A program made the position numbers and the translations under genes. Positions 8,566 to 16,627 of a stretch of DNA of 64,000 bases are shown in pieces; position 1 is the stretch's first letter; each line of letters begins with the position of its first letter. Origin of the DNA: Chitinophagales bacterium (GTDB lineage Bacteria; Bacteroidota; Bacteroidia; Chitinophagales; Saprospiraceae); contig JAAFJN010000004.1 in NCBI GenBank assembly GCA_013298845.1, forward strand, positions 124,001 through 188,000. Reading direction: 5' to 3'. Under the pieces are notes generated by a model that saw nothing but the letters and a program-made list of their open reading frames with translations, searched no databases and was not told the origin of the DNA.

Positions 8566-10722
8566 ATGAAATTTTGTCTGCGCTTATTCTTGTATGCATT
8601 AGTTTTAATGCCTTGGGGCAAATCGGTTTTTGCCCAAAACCCCATTAAATGGAGTTACACCGCCAAAGATGCCGGAAATGGCGAGGCGGATCTCATTTTT
8701 ACCGGCACCATTGACGAAGGCTGGTACACTTACTCCCAAAAATTAGAGAGTGATCAGGGGCCAATTCCTACTTCCATTACCTTTAAAGAAGGTCCACACT
8801 ACAAAACCGTGGGAGAAGCCAAAGAAAGTGGTGAACGTTTTACCAAATACGACAAAGTATTTGAAATGAACCTCACCAAATTTAAACACAAGGCGATTTT
8901 CACCCAACGTGTTAAAGTCAAAGATTATGCGCAGCCCATTACCGGCTACATTAGTTATATGGTGTGTAACGAGGAAATGTGTCTCCCGCCCAAAGACGTG
9001 GATTTCAAATTTACCGTAACACCCGCCGCGACAAAAGAAGCCCCCAAAACCAACGAAACCACCCCTACAACCGACCCAAAAACGGAAGGCAATTCGGGCG
9101 GTGTGGCGCCCGGTCTTTCCACCGCCACACCTTCCACCCCTGAGACCTCCACCGCCGGTGCGACCGATAACACCGCTGCTACTGTCGCCACCGATCCCGA
9201 TCAAAAAGGTACTTTTTCGAGCAAACGCGCCATTGATCCCACCAAATTTGTGGGTGCATGCGATACCGACGTGCAGGAAGACAATAGTTCCATTTGGCTG
9301 GTCTTTTTGTGGGGTTTTATTTTTGGCCTCGGCGCGGTATTGACCCCTTGTATTTTTCCCATGATTCCCGTTACGGTGGGATTTTTTGTAAAACGTTCAA
9401 AAGACCGCACGACGGGTTTGCGCAACGCCTTTATTTATGGTTTTAGCATTTACGCAATATACGTGGCGTTGGGGGTAGGTATTACCAAAGTCCTCGGCCC
9501 CACGGCCCTCAACGAAATGAGCACCAACATGGTGTTTAACCTGGTGTTTTTCCTGGTGTTTTTGTTGTTTGCGATTTCGTTTTTTGGCTTTTTTGAAATT
9601 AGCCTGCCCAATTCCTGGGTGAACAAAAGCGACGAAATGGCGGGCAAAGGTGGCTTATTGGGCATCTTTTTTATGGCTTTTACGCTGGCATTGGTGTCTT
9701 TTTCGTGCACCGGTCCACTGGTCGGTTCGCTGCTGGTAGAAACGGCGCGTTCCAACAACGGCCAGGAAATATTGGGCTTTTTGCCCGCGCGACCATTTGC
9801 CGGTTTATCGGGTTTTGGTTTGGCGTTGGCTCTGCCTTTTGCCCTGTTTGCGATGTTTCCCAGTTGGTTAAAAAACCTGCCCAAATCAGGTGGCTGGATG
9901 GACAACGTGAAAATGACCCTTGGTTTTGTGGAATTGGCGCTGGCGTTCAAATTCCTCAGCACCGCCGATCTGGTGTCGCACTGGGGGTTCCTGAAATATG
10001 AATTATTTATGGGCATTTGGCTGGTGTGCGCGGCGTTGCTGGCCCTGTACCAGTTTGGTATTTTGGGTTGGAAAGGTGCGCAGGGCCGCCCCGGAACCGG
10101 CCGTTTGGCGGTGGGTGTGTTGTCGGCCGCGTTTACCATTTACCTCGCTTATGGCTTGTTTAAATACGAATCTTTGTCGCTGCTCAGTGGTTTAGCGCCC
10201 CCGGTGGGTTACAGTTGGGGCCACCCTTCGGATTGTCCCAACGGCATTGATTGCTACCACGATTTCGACGAGGCATTGGCCATTGCGAAAAAAGAAAACA
10301 AGCCCCTTTTTGTGGATTTTACGGGTTACGGCTGCGTGAATTGCCGCAAAATGGAAGAAACCGTGTGGCCCAACGCGGGTATTATCGAACGTTTGCGCAA
10401 CGATTACGTGGTGGTTTCTTTGTACGTGGACGATAAAGCGCGCTTGTTTGGTGACGATAAATTTGCTTATTTGCTCGATTCGGGCACCGGCGAAAAAATC
10501 CGGACGGTGGGTGATAAATGGTCGAGTTTCCAGATCAACAACTTTAACCGCAACTCGCAGCCCTGGTACGTCCTGATGCACAACGACGGCACCACGGTAT
10601 TGAACGAACCCCGTGGCTACACGCCCAATTCCGGCGAATACCAGGACTTTTTGGAGTGTGGCCTGACGAACTTTAAAAAAGTAAAAAACGATAACAACCG
10701 GGAGTTGATTGGGGCGAAGTAG
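8566..10722 (+). CDS. dsbD: DsbD-like thiol:disulfide interchange protein
   Basis: The 718-residue protein has a signal peptide (cleavage near VFAQN), an N-terminal DsbD alpha-like domain (about 25-150) and a Thr/Pro-rich linker (about 155-225). A CcdA/DsbD eight-helix membrane domain covers about 240-540. Its redox cysteines are visible as LTPCIFPMIP (C262) and FSCTGPLVG (C381). A C-terminal thioredoxin domain follows (about 565-700) with GCVNCRKMEE (C590, C593). The protein would carry electrons from cytoplasmic thioredoxin to periplasmic thiol partners. The full domain set and cysteines suggest an active enzyme. An inverted-repeat element follows its stop codon directly. Confidence 0.93.
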   Translation: MKFCLRLFLYALVLMPWGKSVFAQNPIKWSYTAKDAGNGEADLIFTGTIDEGWYTYSQKLESDQGPIPTSITFKEGPHYKTVGEAKESGERFTKYDKVFEMNLTKFKHKAIFTQRVKVKDYAQPITGYISYMVCNEEMCLPPKDVDFKFTVTPAATKEAPKTNETTPTTDPKTEGNSGGVAPGLSTATPSTPETSTAGATDNTAATVATDPDQKGTFSSKRAIDPTKFVGACDTDVQEDNSSIWLVFLWGFIFGLGAVLTPCIFPMIPVTVGFFVKRSKDRTTGLRNAFIYGFSIYAIYVALGVGITKVLGPTALNEMSTNMVFNLVFFLVFLLFAISFFGFFEISLPNSWVNKSDEMAGKGGLLGIFFMAFTLALVSFSCTGPLVGSLLVETARSNNGQEILGFLPARPFAGLSGFGLALALPFALFAMFPSWLKNLPKSGGWMDNVKMTLGFVELALAFKFLSTADLVSHWGFLKYELFMGIWLVCAALLALYQFGILGWKGAQGRPGTGRLAVGVLSAAFTIYLAYGLFKYESLSLLSGLAPPVGYSWGHPSDCPNGIDCYHDFDEALAIAKKENKPLFVDFTGYGCVNCRKMEETVWPNAGIIERLRNDYVVVSLYVDDKARLFGDDKFAYLLDSGTGEKIRTVGDKWSSFQINNFNRNSQPWYVLMHNDGTTVLNEPRGYTPNSGEYQDFLECGLTNFKKVKNDNNRELIGAK

Positions 10723-10727
10723 GATAT

Positions 10728-10877
10728 CGTAGAGACGCGATGCCTCGCGTCTGCACAAGATTGGGTGTGAAATACCAAATGATTTTACACGTCTGCACAA
10801 AATTGGGGGTGAAATACCAAATGATTTTGTGGATTTTCATCCAAATTCGTGCAGACGCGAGGCATCGCGTCTCTACG
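10728..10877. repeat. 150-bp composite inverted-repeat element
   Basis: Perfect 29-bp arms (10728-10756 and 10849-10877, core GAGACGCGATGCCTCGCGTC) are reverse complements. Each arm is itself partly palindromic. Between them lies a 38-bp near-identical direct repeat, 10749-10786 and 10791-10828, with two mismatches and a period of 42 bp. The structure resembles a MITE or REP-type element. It sits just after the DsbD-like stop codon. No ORF or target-site duplication was recognised. Confidence 0.85.
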
Positions 10878-10972
10878 GTGTTTTAAATTTGCTGCACGTC
10901 CCCCTATTCAATATATTTGCGACGCTATTCCCTCTCTTATCAACAACTGTCGGGAAAAGGCCGCGACTTAAA

Positions 10973-11701
10973 ATGCTCCACAAACTCAAAAACTGGCTTA
11001 ACCCCATACAACTCCCCCAATCGGACGATTTTATCCGACGCTTACCGTCTTTGGTAATTGGCGAAGGTATGCTGCACCGGGGCAATATTACCCTGCTGGA
11101 ATATGCCATTCAACACCTGCCGGAACAAGGTAGTGTGGTGGAAATTGGTTCCTACGGCGGGTTATCCACCAATTTAATCACGCATTTGCTCCAAAAATAC
11201 CATAAAAACCACCTCTTGTTCAACTGCGACGCGTGGATTTATGAAGGGTACAAAGACCACTTGGGCGAAAGCGGGCCAGGCATTGACGGACGCGACGACG
11301 TGTCCCGAACCGATTACGCGCTGTACCTGAAAAATGCGTTTGTGCAGGCCACCCGGTTCTTGCACCCCCAGCGTTTACCCCATTCCTTTCACCTTCGTTC
11401 GGAGGTGTTTTTTCAAAAATGGCAACAAAACAGCCCCGAAACGGATTTATTTGGCCGAACCGTAACCTTGGGTGGCCCCATTGCGCTGGCGTACATTGAC
11501 GGGGACCATTCCTACGAAGGGGCCATGAGCGATTTTGAACACACGGCCCAATATCTCGTGAAAAATGGCTTTATTTTACTGGACGATTCCGCCGATCACT
11601 TACCGTTTGGCAGTGCCGCCATGATGCGGGAAATTAAACAAGATCGCCGATTTAGGGTTATTAATAAGAATCCGAATTATTTAATACAGCGGGTTGGATA
11701 A
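10973..11701 (+). CDS. Class I SAM-dependent methyltransferase (Methyltransf_24-like)
   Basis: The 242-residue protein has SAM-binding motif I as SVVEIGSYGGLSTN and a later AYIDGDHSYEGAMSDF plus GGF-type strand (NGFILLDDSAD). These are typical of the Methyltransf_24 group that acts on sugars or macrolide-like substrates. ATG 10973 (MLHKLKNW) is preferred; the open frame extends upstream into the repeat element at 10728-10877, which is not coding. It converges on the next gene with 8 bp between stop codons. Substrate unknown. Confidence 0.8.
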   Translation: MLHKLKNWLNPIQLPQSDDFIRRLPSLVIGEGMLHRGNITLLEYAIQHLPEQGSVVEIGSYGGLSTNLITHLLQKYHKNHLLFNCDAWIYEGYKDHLGESGPGIDGRDDVSRTDYALYLKNAFVQATRFLHPQRLPHSFHLRSEVFFQKWQQNSPETDLFGRTVTLGGPIALAYIDGDHSYEGAMSDFEHTAQYLVKNGFILLDDSADHLPFGSAAMMREIKQDRRFRVINKNPNYLIQRVG

Positions 11702-11709
11702 CGATGAAA

Positions 11710-12483
11710 TCAAAGCCCGGCATCCAAAGGACTATTATCTAAGTTCCTTTTTTTACGCACCCGGTGTTTAGGCGACACACCCGTTGCAGCCTTGAAACAA
11801 TAATAAGCCAGTACCACAATAACCCCCGCCAAGATGAACCCCAAAATTGAATCGGTGAAAATATGGTCTAAAAATAAACCGGTAAAAAGTCGCAGGGCGG
11901 AAAGCCCAAGCCCAATCCAATACGCGGATTTATTGTAAGAATTTTTGCCCCAAATACCAAGTCCAACGAATAACGCCCCAAAAAGCAACGAATTGACCAG
12001 TGCTCCAATATTTACCACGTATCTATCCTCTAAATAACCCGCCTGCTGGAGGTAAATCACCACAAAAATGGTTCTGATAACCAAAAACAACCCCACGCCA
12101 ACGAGCCAGTTGCCCGCTTTTTGGAAATAATCGGTGTATCCCGATTCGCCGCTTTGTGCACTGCTGATCCACTCTTTACCCTGGTACCATACCTCCATCC
12201 CGTGGCTTTCGTTGACCACTATAAATAGTTCTTTGTTGCTGGGTAATTGTAATTTATATCCGCCCCGTAAAACGGCATCTTCAACGACGGGGCTGAGCGA
12301 TTGTCCGTTTTGGAATACTTGAAAATTCAGGTATTTGTTCTTCCAGGTCGGGTCTAAAGCCCAGCCAAAGGACACAAATATGCCCTGAAGTACCCTAAAT
12401 ACCAGGTCAAAAATCTCATTTCTATCCCGGCTCCATTCCAACTGAATGGTTTCTTCGGCAATGTCAACGGTTAATTCGTTCAT
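11710..12483 (-). CDS. Uncharacterised integral membrane protein
   Basis: The 257-residue protein has an N-terminal soluble part (about 1-125) of mixed beta structure. Four predicted membrane helices follow at about 125-235 (starts WLVGVGLFLVIRT, VVNIGALVNSLLFG, AYWIGLGLSALRLF, ILGFILAGVIVVLA) and then a basic tail (HRVRKKRN). I do not recognise the family. It is divergent from the paralogous pair at 12829-14547, with a 345-bp hairpin-rich control region between. Confidence 0.75.
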   Translation of the reverse strand: MNELTVDIAEETIQLEWSRDRNEIFDLVFRVLQGIFVSFGWALDPTWKNKYLNFQVFQNGQSLSPVVEDAVLRGGYKLQLPSNKELFIVVNESHGMEVWYQGKEWISSAQSGESGYTDYFQKAGNWLVGVGLFLVIRTIFVVIYLQQAGYLEDRYVVNIGALVNSLLFGALFVGLGIWGKNSYNKSAYWIGLGLSALRLFTGLFLDHIFTDSILGFILAGVIVVLAYYCFKAATGVSPKHRVRKKRNLDNSPLDAGL

Positions 12484-12583
12484 GTTTGATTGTTTTTAGT
12501 AAAAATGATGGTGGCACCAAACATTTAGGGACCGAGTGCAAAGATAATTGTTTTTAATTGCTAACCTGAATTTGCCGTTCCAG

Positions 12584-12687
12584 AAATCATTTTCAGCCAA
12601 AACTCCATTTTTTTGATAGTTTTGGCTGAAAATGATTTTTTATTTCCAGCCAAAACCCTACTTTTTGGGTAGTTTTGGCTAGAAATA
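12584..12687. repeat. Two consecutive hairpins sharing an AGCCAAAAC/GTTTTGGCT stem
   Basis: Hairpin 1 has perfect 21-bp arms (12584-12604 and 12618-12638) with a 13-base loop. Hairpin 2 has 16-bp arms with one mismatch (12641-12656 and 12672-12687). Both share the core stem AGCCAAAAC. They lie in the 345-bp divergent region between 12484 and 12828, so they are not simple terminators of convergent genes. They may be regulatory or remnants of a small mobile repeat. No coding sequence is seen in this interval. Confidence 0.7.
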
Positions 12688-12784
12688 AAGTGTTCAGCAG
12701 CAACTTACCATGAATGCGCTTTTTGAACCTTAAACTTTAAATATAAACCCAAAGCAACACACCAAAAATCCCAAAGATGGCATC

Positions 12785-12820
12785 TGTGTTGATGGCGACT
12801 TTGTTGCTGCCATCAATACA
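12785..12820 (+). promoter_or_regulatory. Leader hairpin TGTGTTGATGGC / GCCATCAATACA
   Basis: A 12-bp inverted repeat with one mismatch and a 12-base loop ends 8 bases before the ATG at 12829. It would lie over the translation start region of the first paralog. Confidence 0.4.
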
Positions 12821-12828
12821 CGATTATT

Positions 12829-13665
12829 ATGAAAATATCACTACTTATCTCCGCCGGTTTGTTGGCCGTATCCAGCCTTGGTCTTGTATCCGCTTTGTAC
12901 AAAAACAGCACTGAAACGTCGGTACGCATCGAAGAAAACGACGTTCAGCCTCCAATATTGGATACAGTTACCACCTCCAACAACAAGCCTGTTTCCACCC
13001 CAGCCTATTCCAAGGAATTTGGCCGCTTTTTACAAATTTTTGGGCGCAAAGTAGCAGCGTTCCGTATGACACAAGAGCAGGCACTAGCCTTTGTTTTTTC
13101 CCGCGAAACGGTGCTGAAATATGACCAAATAACCTATCAGGAAGAGGACATTGAACTGCCCGCCGATCTGGATGAAAATGAGCAAGGGGTAGCAGATACC
13201 TTATCGAAGAAAGAAAAAAACAAACCTGCGCTCAGGGATACACTGTTTATCCACCAAAAAGAGGAGCAACGGAGCGACCTTATACGTCGGGTTACTCAAG
13301 GCAGTTCGGTGGTTTATTACTCCCGTTTTCCCAAATACTACCTACCGATTACCTACTTAGAAACCGATAGTCATTTTGTTTTCTTATACGCCGAGGTCTT
13401 AGGTTACAGGGCACAAACGCGCGAATACAGGGTAGCGGTATTCGATAAAGCAGGGAATTGGCTGACCAACGAACCCATCGCCTTTTTTAACCACTATTCC
13501 TTTGCGACGTTTTCGTTGGACAAAAGTATGGTAGTTAAAGTACAACCCTTTACAATTAATTGGAAAGATGAACGTTACGAAGATTATTCTCAACGCAATA
13601 TCGAATCATTGACCATAGAAGAGGCTGAAACCATTGATTTAAAAGCGGGTTGGGCGAACAAATAA
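12829..13665 (+). CDS. Uncharacterised envelope protein, paralog A
   Basis: The 278-residue protein has an N-terminal hydrophobic helix (MKISLLISAGLLAVSSLG) acting as signal peptide or anchor. A short linker follows, then a domain with EFGRFLQIFGRKVAAFRMT, a charged variable middle (about 95-145) and a beta-rich C-terminal part (HFVFLYAEVLGY, VAVFDKAGNW). It is paralogous to the next gene, which shares SLVSA-type signal sequence, F-x-x-F-G, and VAVFDKxGxW with YSFxTxS. The pair are 9 bp apart. I do not recognise the family or function. Confidence 0.75.
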   Translation: MKISLLISAGLLAVSSLGLVSALYKNSTETSVRIEENDVQPPILDTVTTSNNKPVSTPAYSKEFGRFLQIFGRKVAAFRMTQEQALAFVFSRETVLKYDQITYQEEDIELPADLDENEQGVADTLSKKEKNKPALRDTLFIHQKEEQRSDLIRRVTQGSSVVYYSRFPKYYLPITYLETDSHFVFLYAEVLGYRAQTREYRVAVFDKAGNWLTNEPIAFFNHYSFATFSLDKSMVVKVQPFTINWKDERYEDYSQRNIESLTIEEAETIDLKAGWANK

Positions 13666-13674
13666 GATTTGAAT

Positions 13675-14547
13675 ATGAAACGTACATTACTCTTTTCGGC
13701 TTGTCTGACGGCCATTTCCGGCATTAGTTTGGTGTCGGCGGTAGTCAAAAACCGATCCATTCAAGAACATCAGGCACTTTCTACGGTAGCCGATTCTACC
13801 ATTCTGCCCAAAGAATATTTGGGGCTGAAATCGGATTTTGTGCAGTTTATGGGCTTATTTGGCCCAAGTGTAGATCATTTTGATTTTACCAAAGAAGCGG
13901 CTTTGTCTAACCTGTTTCTGAAAGATTCCATCGTTTTGGGAAATAAACTTGATGCAGCGCATATTGATACATGGCGAAAACAACTGACATTTGAACAAAT
14001 AAAACCGCTGTACGAGTTTGTTCAACATTCAATGAGATACCAATCTGTAATCCGAAGAATGCCTACAAAAATGTATCCAGTCAAGTTTATCCAGAGCAAC
14101 AATCATTACGCCTTTATTTACAGAGAGGTTCAATCGTACAGTGCAAATCTACACTTCGAAGATTACGTTGCTGTTTTTGACAAAAATGGTGTTTGGGTAA
14201 AGACCAGTTCGCTGGGTTCAGTTAGCCCGTATTCTTTCGTCACCTATTCCATCAACAACGACTTGATTGCCAACATCCAAAAATACAAAATTACCGCCAA
14301 CGAAAAGCAAAATATATCTTTTTTATATCGCCGACAATATCAAGGTAGTAGTACCGTTGAGCAAATCACTTTGGAAAAATTCAGCACGATTAATCTTACT
14401 GAAAGCGACCATATAATGCATGGTTATTTCTCAGAAGATGTTCCACTTATTGACTCTACGGGAAGACTCATTAAGCCACACTCCCTGACACTCCCGGAAC
14501 ACCAACTCAGCAAAAACAAACGAGGTAAACGTCATTTTTCGGAATAA
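13675..14547 (+). CDS. Uncharacterised envelope protein, paralog B
   Basis: The 290-residue protein is the tandem relative of 12829-13665. It has a signal segment (MKRTLLFSACLTAISGIS), DFVQFMGLFGPSVDHF, HYAFIYREVQSY and VAVFDKNGVWV. The C-terminal extension is basic (HQLSKNKRGKRHF). ATG 13675 is chosen over a TTG at 13669. It overlaps the convergent DUF2306-like gene by 16 bp. Divergence between the copies is strong outside the core, which indicates an old duplication. Confidence 0.72.
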   Translation: MKRTLLFSACLTAISGISLVSAVVKNRSIQEHQALSTVADSTILPKEYLGLKSDFVQFMGLFGPSVDHFDFTKEAALSNLFLKDSIVLGNKLDAAHIDTWRKQLTFEQIKPLYEFVQHSMRYQSVIRRMPTKMYPVKFIQSNNHYAFIYREVQSYSANLHFEDYVAVFDKNGVWVKTSSLGSVSPYSFVTYSINNDLIANIQKYKITANEKQNISFLYRRQYQGSSTVEQITLEKFSTINLTESDHIMHGYFSEDVPLIDSTGRLIKPHSLTLPEHQLSKNKRGKRHFSE

Positions 14548-15155
14548 TAGAGCAAAATTTCCGCAATAAACCAATTTAGCAGCCAACTTGGCCAAGCCAC
14601 CAGCGTGTAGGATTCGGAAGGATCAAGGGTGGTGTACATCGCTAAACAGTATTGCATCAGGCGCAAGGTAATGGCCGATAAAGTGAGGGCATAACTCCGT
14701 ACCATCCAGATGCGGTGTTCCCGTACTTTTTTCTCCCGTATGGCCCGATAAGCCAGCCAGGTTGCCCACCACCATACTAAACTAAGGGTAATAAACGAGG
14801 CTTTCGTTAACCAGCCCCCCGAAGCATATACTGCCATAACCAACGCCGCCGGGCCGCTTACCAATAAAATAATACCAACGTATATCTTTCCTATCCACCG
14901 GTGCAAAAATGGCCATCTGCGCAGCAAATAGGTGGAAAACTGCGTAAGACCCGCCGCCAAAATCCATAAACTGGAAAAGACGTGCAGGTAAAATGCGGCC
15001 ATATAATGCCACTCCCGTACCCATTGCTGCTTGGAAAGCAAGAAGTCAATATCGGTACGGCCAGAGGAATAGGGCCAGATAATTTGAAACATGAGCCACC
15101 AGAAAAAGGCGAGTGCGATAAGTGCCAGCAGCCCAAATAAATAACGAATTATCAT
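14532..15155 (-). CDS. DUF2306-like integral membrane protein
   Basis: The 207-residue protein has about six hydrophobic helices. The pattern matches the DUF2306 family, with H-x3-G-K style residues (RRWPFLHRWIGKIYV), REHRIWMVRSYALTLSAITLR and a terminal MQYCLAMYT segment. The conserved histidines suggest heme or quinone chemistry, which is not proven. It shares its last 16 bases with the convergent paralog B. Confidence 0.75.
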   Translation of the reverse strand: MIIRYLFGLLALIALAFFWWLMFQIIWPYSSGRTDIDFLLSKQQWVREWHYMAAFYLHVFSSLWILAAGLTQFSTYLLRRWPFLHRWIGKIYVGIILLVSGPAALVMAVYASGGWLTKASFITLSLVWWWATWLAYRAIREKKVREHRIWMVRSYALTLSAITLRLMQYCLAMYTTLDPSESYTLVAWPSWLLNWFIAEILLYYSEK

Positions 15156-15191
15156 GTGTTTTTACGCGCTTTTTGAACCTTCGTAAATACC

Positions 15192-15941
15192 TTAAAAAAC
15201 CGGCGTGCCCATTCCGCCTTCCAAATCATCCACGTTACTTTCTACTTTGCCCCCAACCAGGTGCGCAGTGGCCACTTTGGCACCCGTGGACAGGGTAACC
15301 CAGCGGTCCCAGGTGGCCGTAATCCCGCCAATGGGCAAAATAGAAACCCACATTTTAAACTCCGTGGGACTGCCCTTTTCGTCCAAAAGCCAAACGTAAC
15401 TGTCGCCGGGAGTAACGCCGCCGTTGCCGTAACTTATTTTTAAACCTTTACGGCCATCGGGCAAGGTTGCAATGGTACGTTGCGTGCCGGAATCGGTGAG
15501 TTTAAAGGGCGCAATCAGCCAAAAACTATCGTTGCAAAACATGGAATAGGCTTTTTTGCTTTCCGCGTCGGCCTCGGAGCCGGATAACACAATACCCCCT
15601 TTTTTGACGATGCCTTTTTGGGTATTAAGGTCCAATACGACCTCCAGATCGTCCCATTTTACCTGTACGCGGTTGTTGAATTTATCCCAATGGTACTGGT
15701 GTCCGCGCGAAAAACGCCATTTCACCCATTGGGTACTATCCCACGCGGTTTTGTTCAGGTTGGTGTATATGGTTTGCACCATTTGGTCCGCCTCGGGGCT
15801 TTCGACCCCGGCGGGTTCCGGTTCGTGCATCGAATAACCAAAAATAAATACCCCAATGATGAGTATTAAAAACAGAAGGCCAGAAATTTTAAAAAATTTT
15901 TTCACACGTAAAATGTTGATATTGTTAAAAGACTCAAACAC
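15192..15941 (-). CDS. Uncharacterised membrane-anchored protein
   Basis: The 249-residue protein has one N-terminal membrane helix (about 17-36, FKISGLLFLILIIGVFIFGY) and a beta-rich extracytoplasmic domain. Motifs such as YHWDKFNNRVQVKWDD, VLDLNTQKG and ITATWDRWVTL resemble hypothetical lipoprotein-like proteins of Bacteroidota. No enzyme motif is seen. It is upstream of the DUF2306-like gene on the same strand (36-bp gap), so they may be co-transcribed. Confidence 0.7.
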   Translation of the reverse strand: MFESFNNINILRVKKFFKISGLLFLILIIGVFIFGYSMHEPEPAGVESPEADQMVQTIYTNLNKTAWDSTQWVKWRFSRGHQYHWDKFNNRVQVKWDDLEVVLDLNTQKGIVKKGGIVLSGSEADAESKKAYSMFCNDSFWLIAPFKLTDSGTQRTIATLPDGRKGLKISYGNGGVTPGDSYVWLLDEKGSPTEFKMWVSILPIGGITATWDRWVTLSTGAKVATAHLVGGKVESNVDDLEGGMGTPVF

Positions 15942-16023
15942 AAAGTTGGGCTATTTTGTTCGAAAACACCCAACGGGGCAATAAAATTTGTCGTACTTTG
16001 GCGCGCTAATTTACCTCATTTGC

Positions 16024-16194
16024 ATGGCTCATTTTTCACAGTATTTATGCTCAAATGCCGATGTTCATCAGTTTATTGAGAACGGTTACGTCAGGCTACC
16101 TCAACTGCTAACCGCGGATGCTTACCGGGTCTTAGCGGATGCCATTGAAAACAAATTTATCCCACCGAATCCATTCTCCGCCGGGTGGGTTTAA
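16024..16194 (+). pseudogene. Truncated phytanoyl-CoA dioxygenase (PhyH)-like fragment
   Basis: This 56-codon frame reads FIENGYVRLPQLLTADAYR, which resembles the N-terminus of PhyH-family Fe(II)/2-oxoglutarate oxygenases (F-x-x-x-G-y-v-x-l-p-x-l-l-s). Those enzymes run to about 250-300 residues and carry the HxD...H iron site later, which is missing here. The frame ends where the repeat-rich segment starts. A TACTTTG box about 30 bp upstream may mean it is still transcribed. Likely a gene remnant; family call is tentative. Confidence 0.5.
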
Positions 16195-16231
16195 TCCCGC
16201 TAATAGGGAGCGTTGCGCCAGCAGTAGTTTG

Positions 16232-16290
16232 TGGTGCCTTCGGCGGTTATTTTCGGCTGAAATCTACCAAATCTGGAAGATTTGGCAGAT
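16232..16290. repeat. Dispersed 59-bp repeat with CCAAATCT hairpin, copy 1
   Basis: The segment from GGTGCCTTCGGCGG to TTTGGCAGAT closely matches 24183-24241. Its right half is a hairpin, ATCTACCAAATCT pairing with AGATTTGGCAGAT. Two copies in one window suggest a multicopy family in the genome. Confidence 0.75.
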
Positions 16291-16497
16291 GGTCTCACCC
16301 GATATTCCGAAATGGGCAAAACTCATATCTCCGTTAATATACACAAAAATGCTACGACGGGTAAATAAACACCCTACAACAAACAAACGTGTACGCTATA
16401 ACGGGCAAAACAAATTCAACAAATTCAACCCTACCCCTTACCTCCCGCCCGGCGGGCAATTTCTATTGCACAACTCAACGCCGATTGTATTTTCCCC

Positions 16498-16576
16498 TTT
16501 TGCCCGTCGTAGGGTGTTCGTTTTACTACTAAGGTGCTAAGAATACACTAAGATTCACTAAGCGTAGAGTGTTCAT
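16498..16576 (-). repeat. Dispersed 79-bp CACTAAG-type repeat, copy 1
   Basis: Read on the minus strand it matches 28881-28958, sharing GAACACTCTACGCTTAGTGA and GAACACCCTAC-ACGGGCAAAA with a few changes. In both places a heptameric GTGA patch and a gene end are adjacent, so the repeat travels with that microsatellite. Confidence 0.75.
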
Positions 16577-16593
16577 TATGAATATTTTAAAGA

Positions 16594-16627
16594 AAAAAAA
16601 TCATCTCTCATCACTCCTCTCTCTTCA
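16594..16627. repeat. GTGA-type heptamer patch at a stop codon
   Basis: On the minus strand it reads GAGTGAAGAGAGAGGAGTGA and similar. The TGA in the first GAGTGA (16625-16627) is the stop codon of the membrane protein gene at 16625-18007. Confidence 0.65.

Larger units (their letters stand above)
16195..16624. other. 430-bp gene-free, repeat-rich spacer
   Basis: This interval lies between the PhyH-like remnant and the stop codon of the polytopic membrane protein. It contains the CCAAATCT repeat (16232-16290), a degenerate GCTACGACGGG/ACCCTACAAC patch near 16346-16382, the CACTAAG-type repeat (16498-16576), and GTGA-type heptamers at the right edge. Otherwise I see no coding signal. Confidence 0.6.

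Noticed and set aside
10829-10972. N-terminal extension of the methyltransferase reading into the inverted repeat
   Set aside because: The extra codons are encoded by the repeat arm, and the better start is ATG 10973.
14532-14547. Frameshift or annotation error at the overlapping convergent genes
   Set aside because: Both frames are open with family-like or paralog-supported sequence to their stops, so a 16-bp overlap is acceptable.
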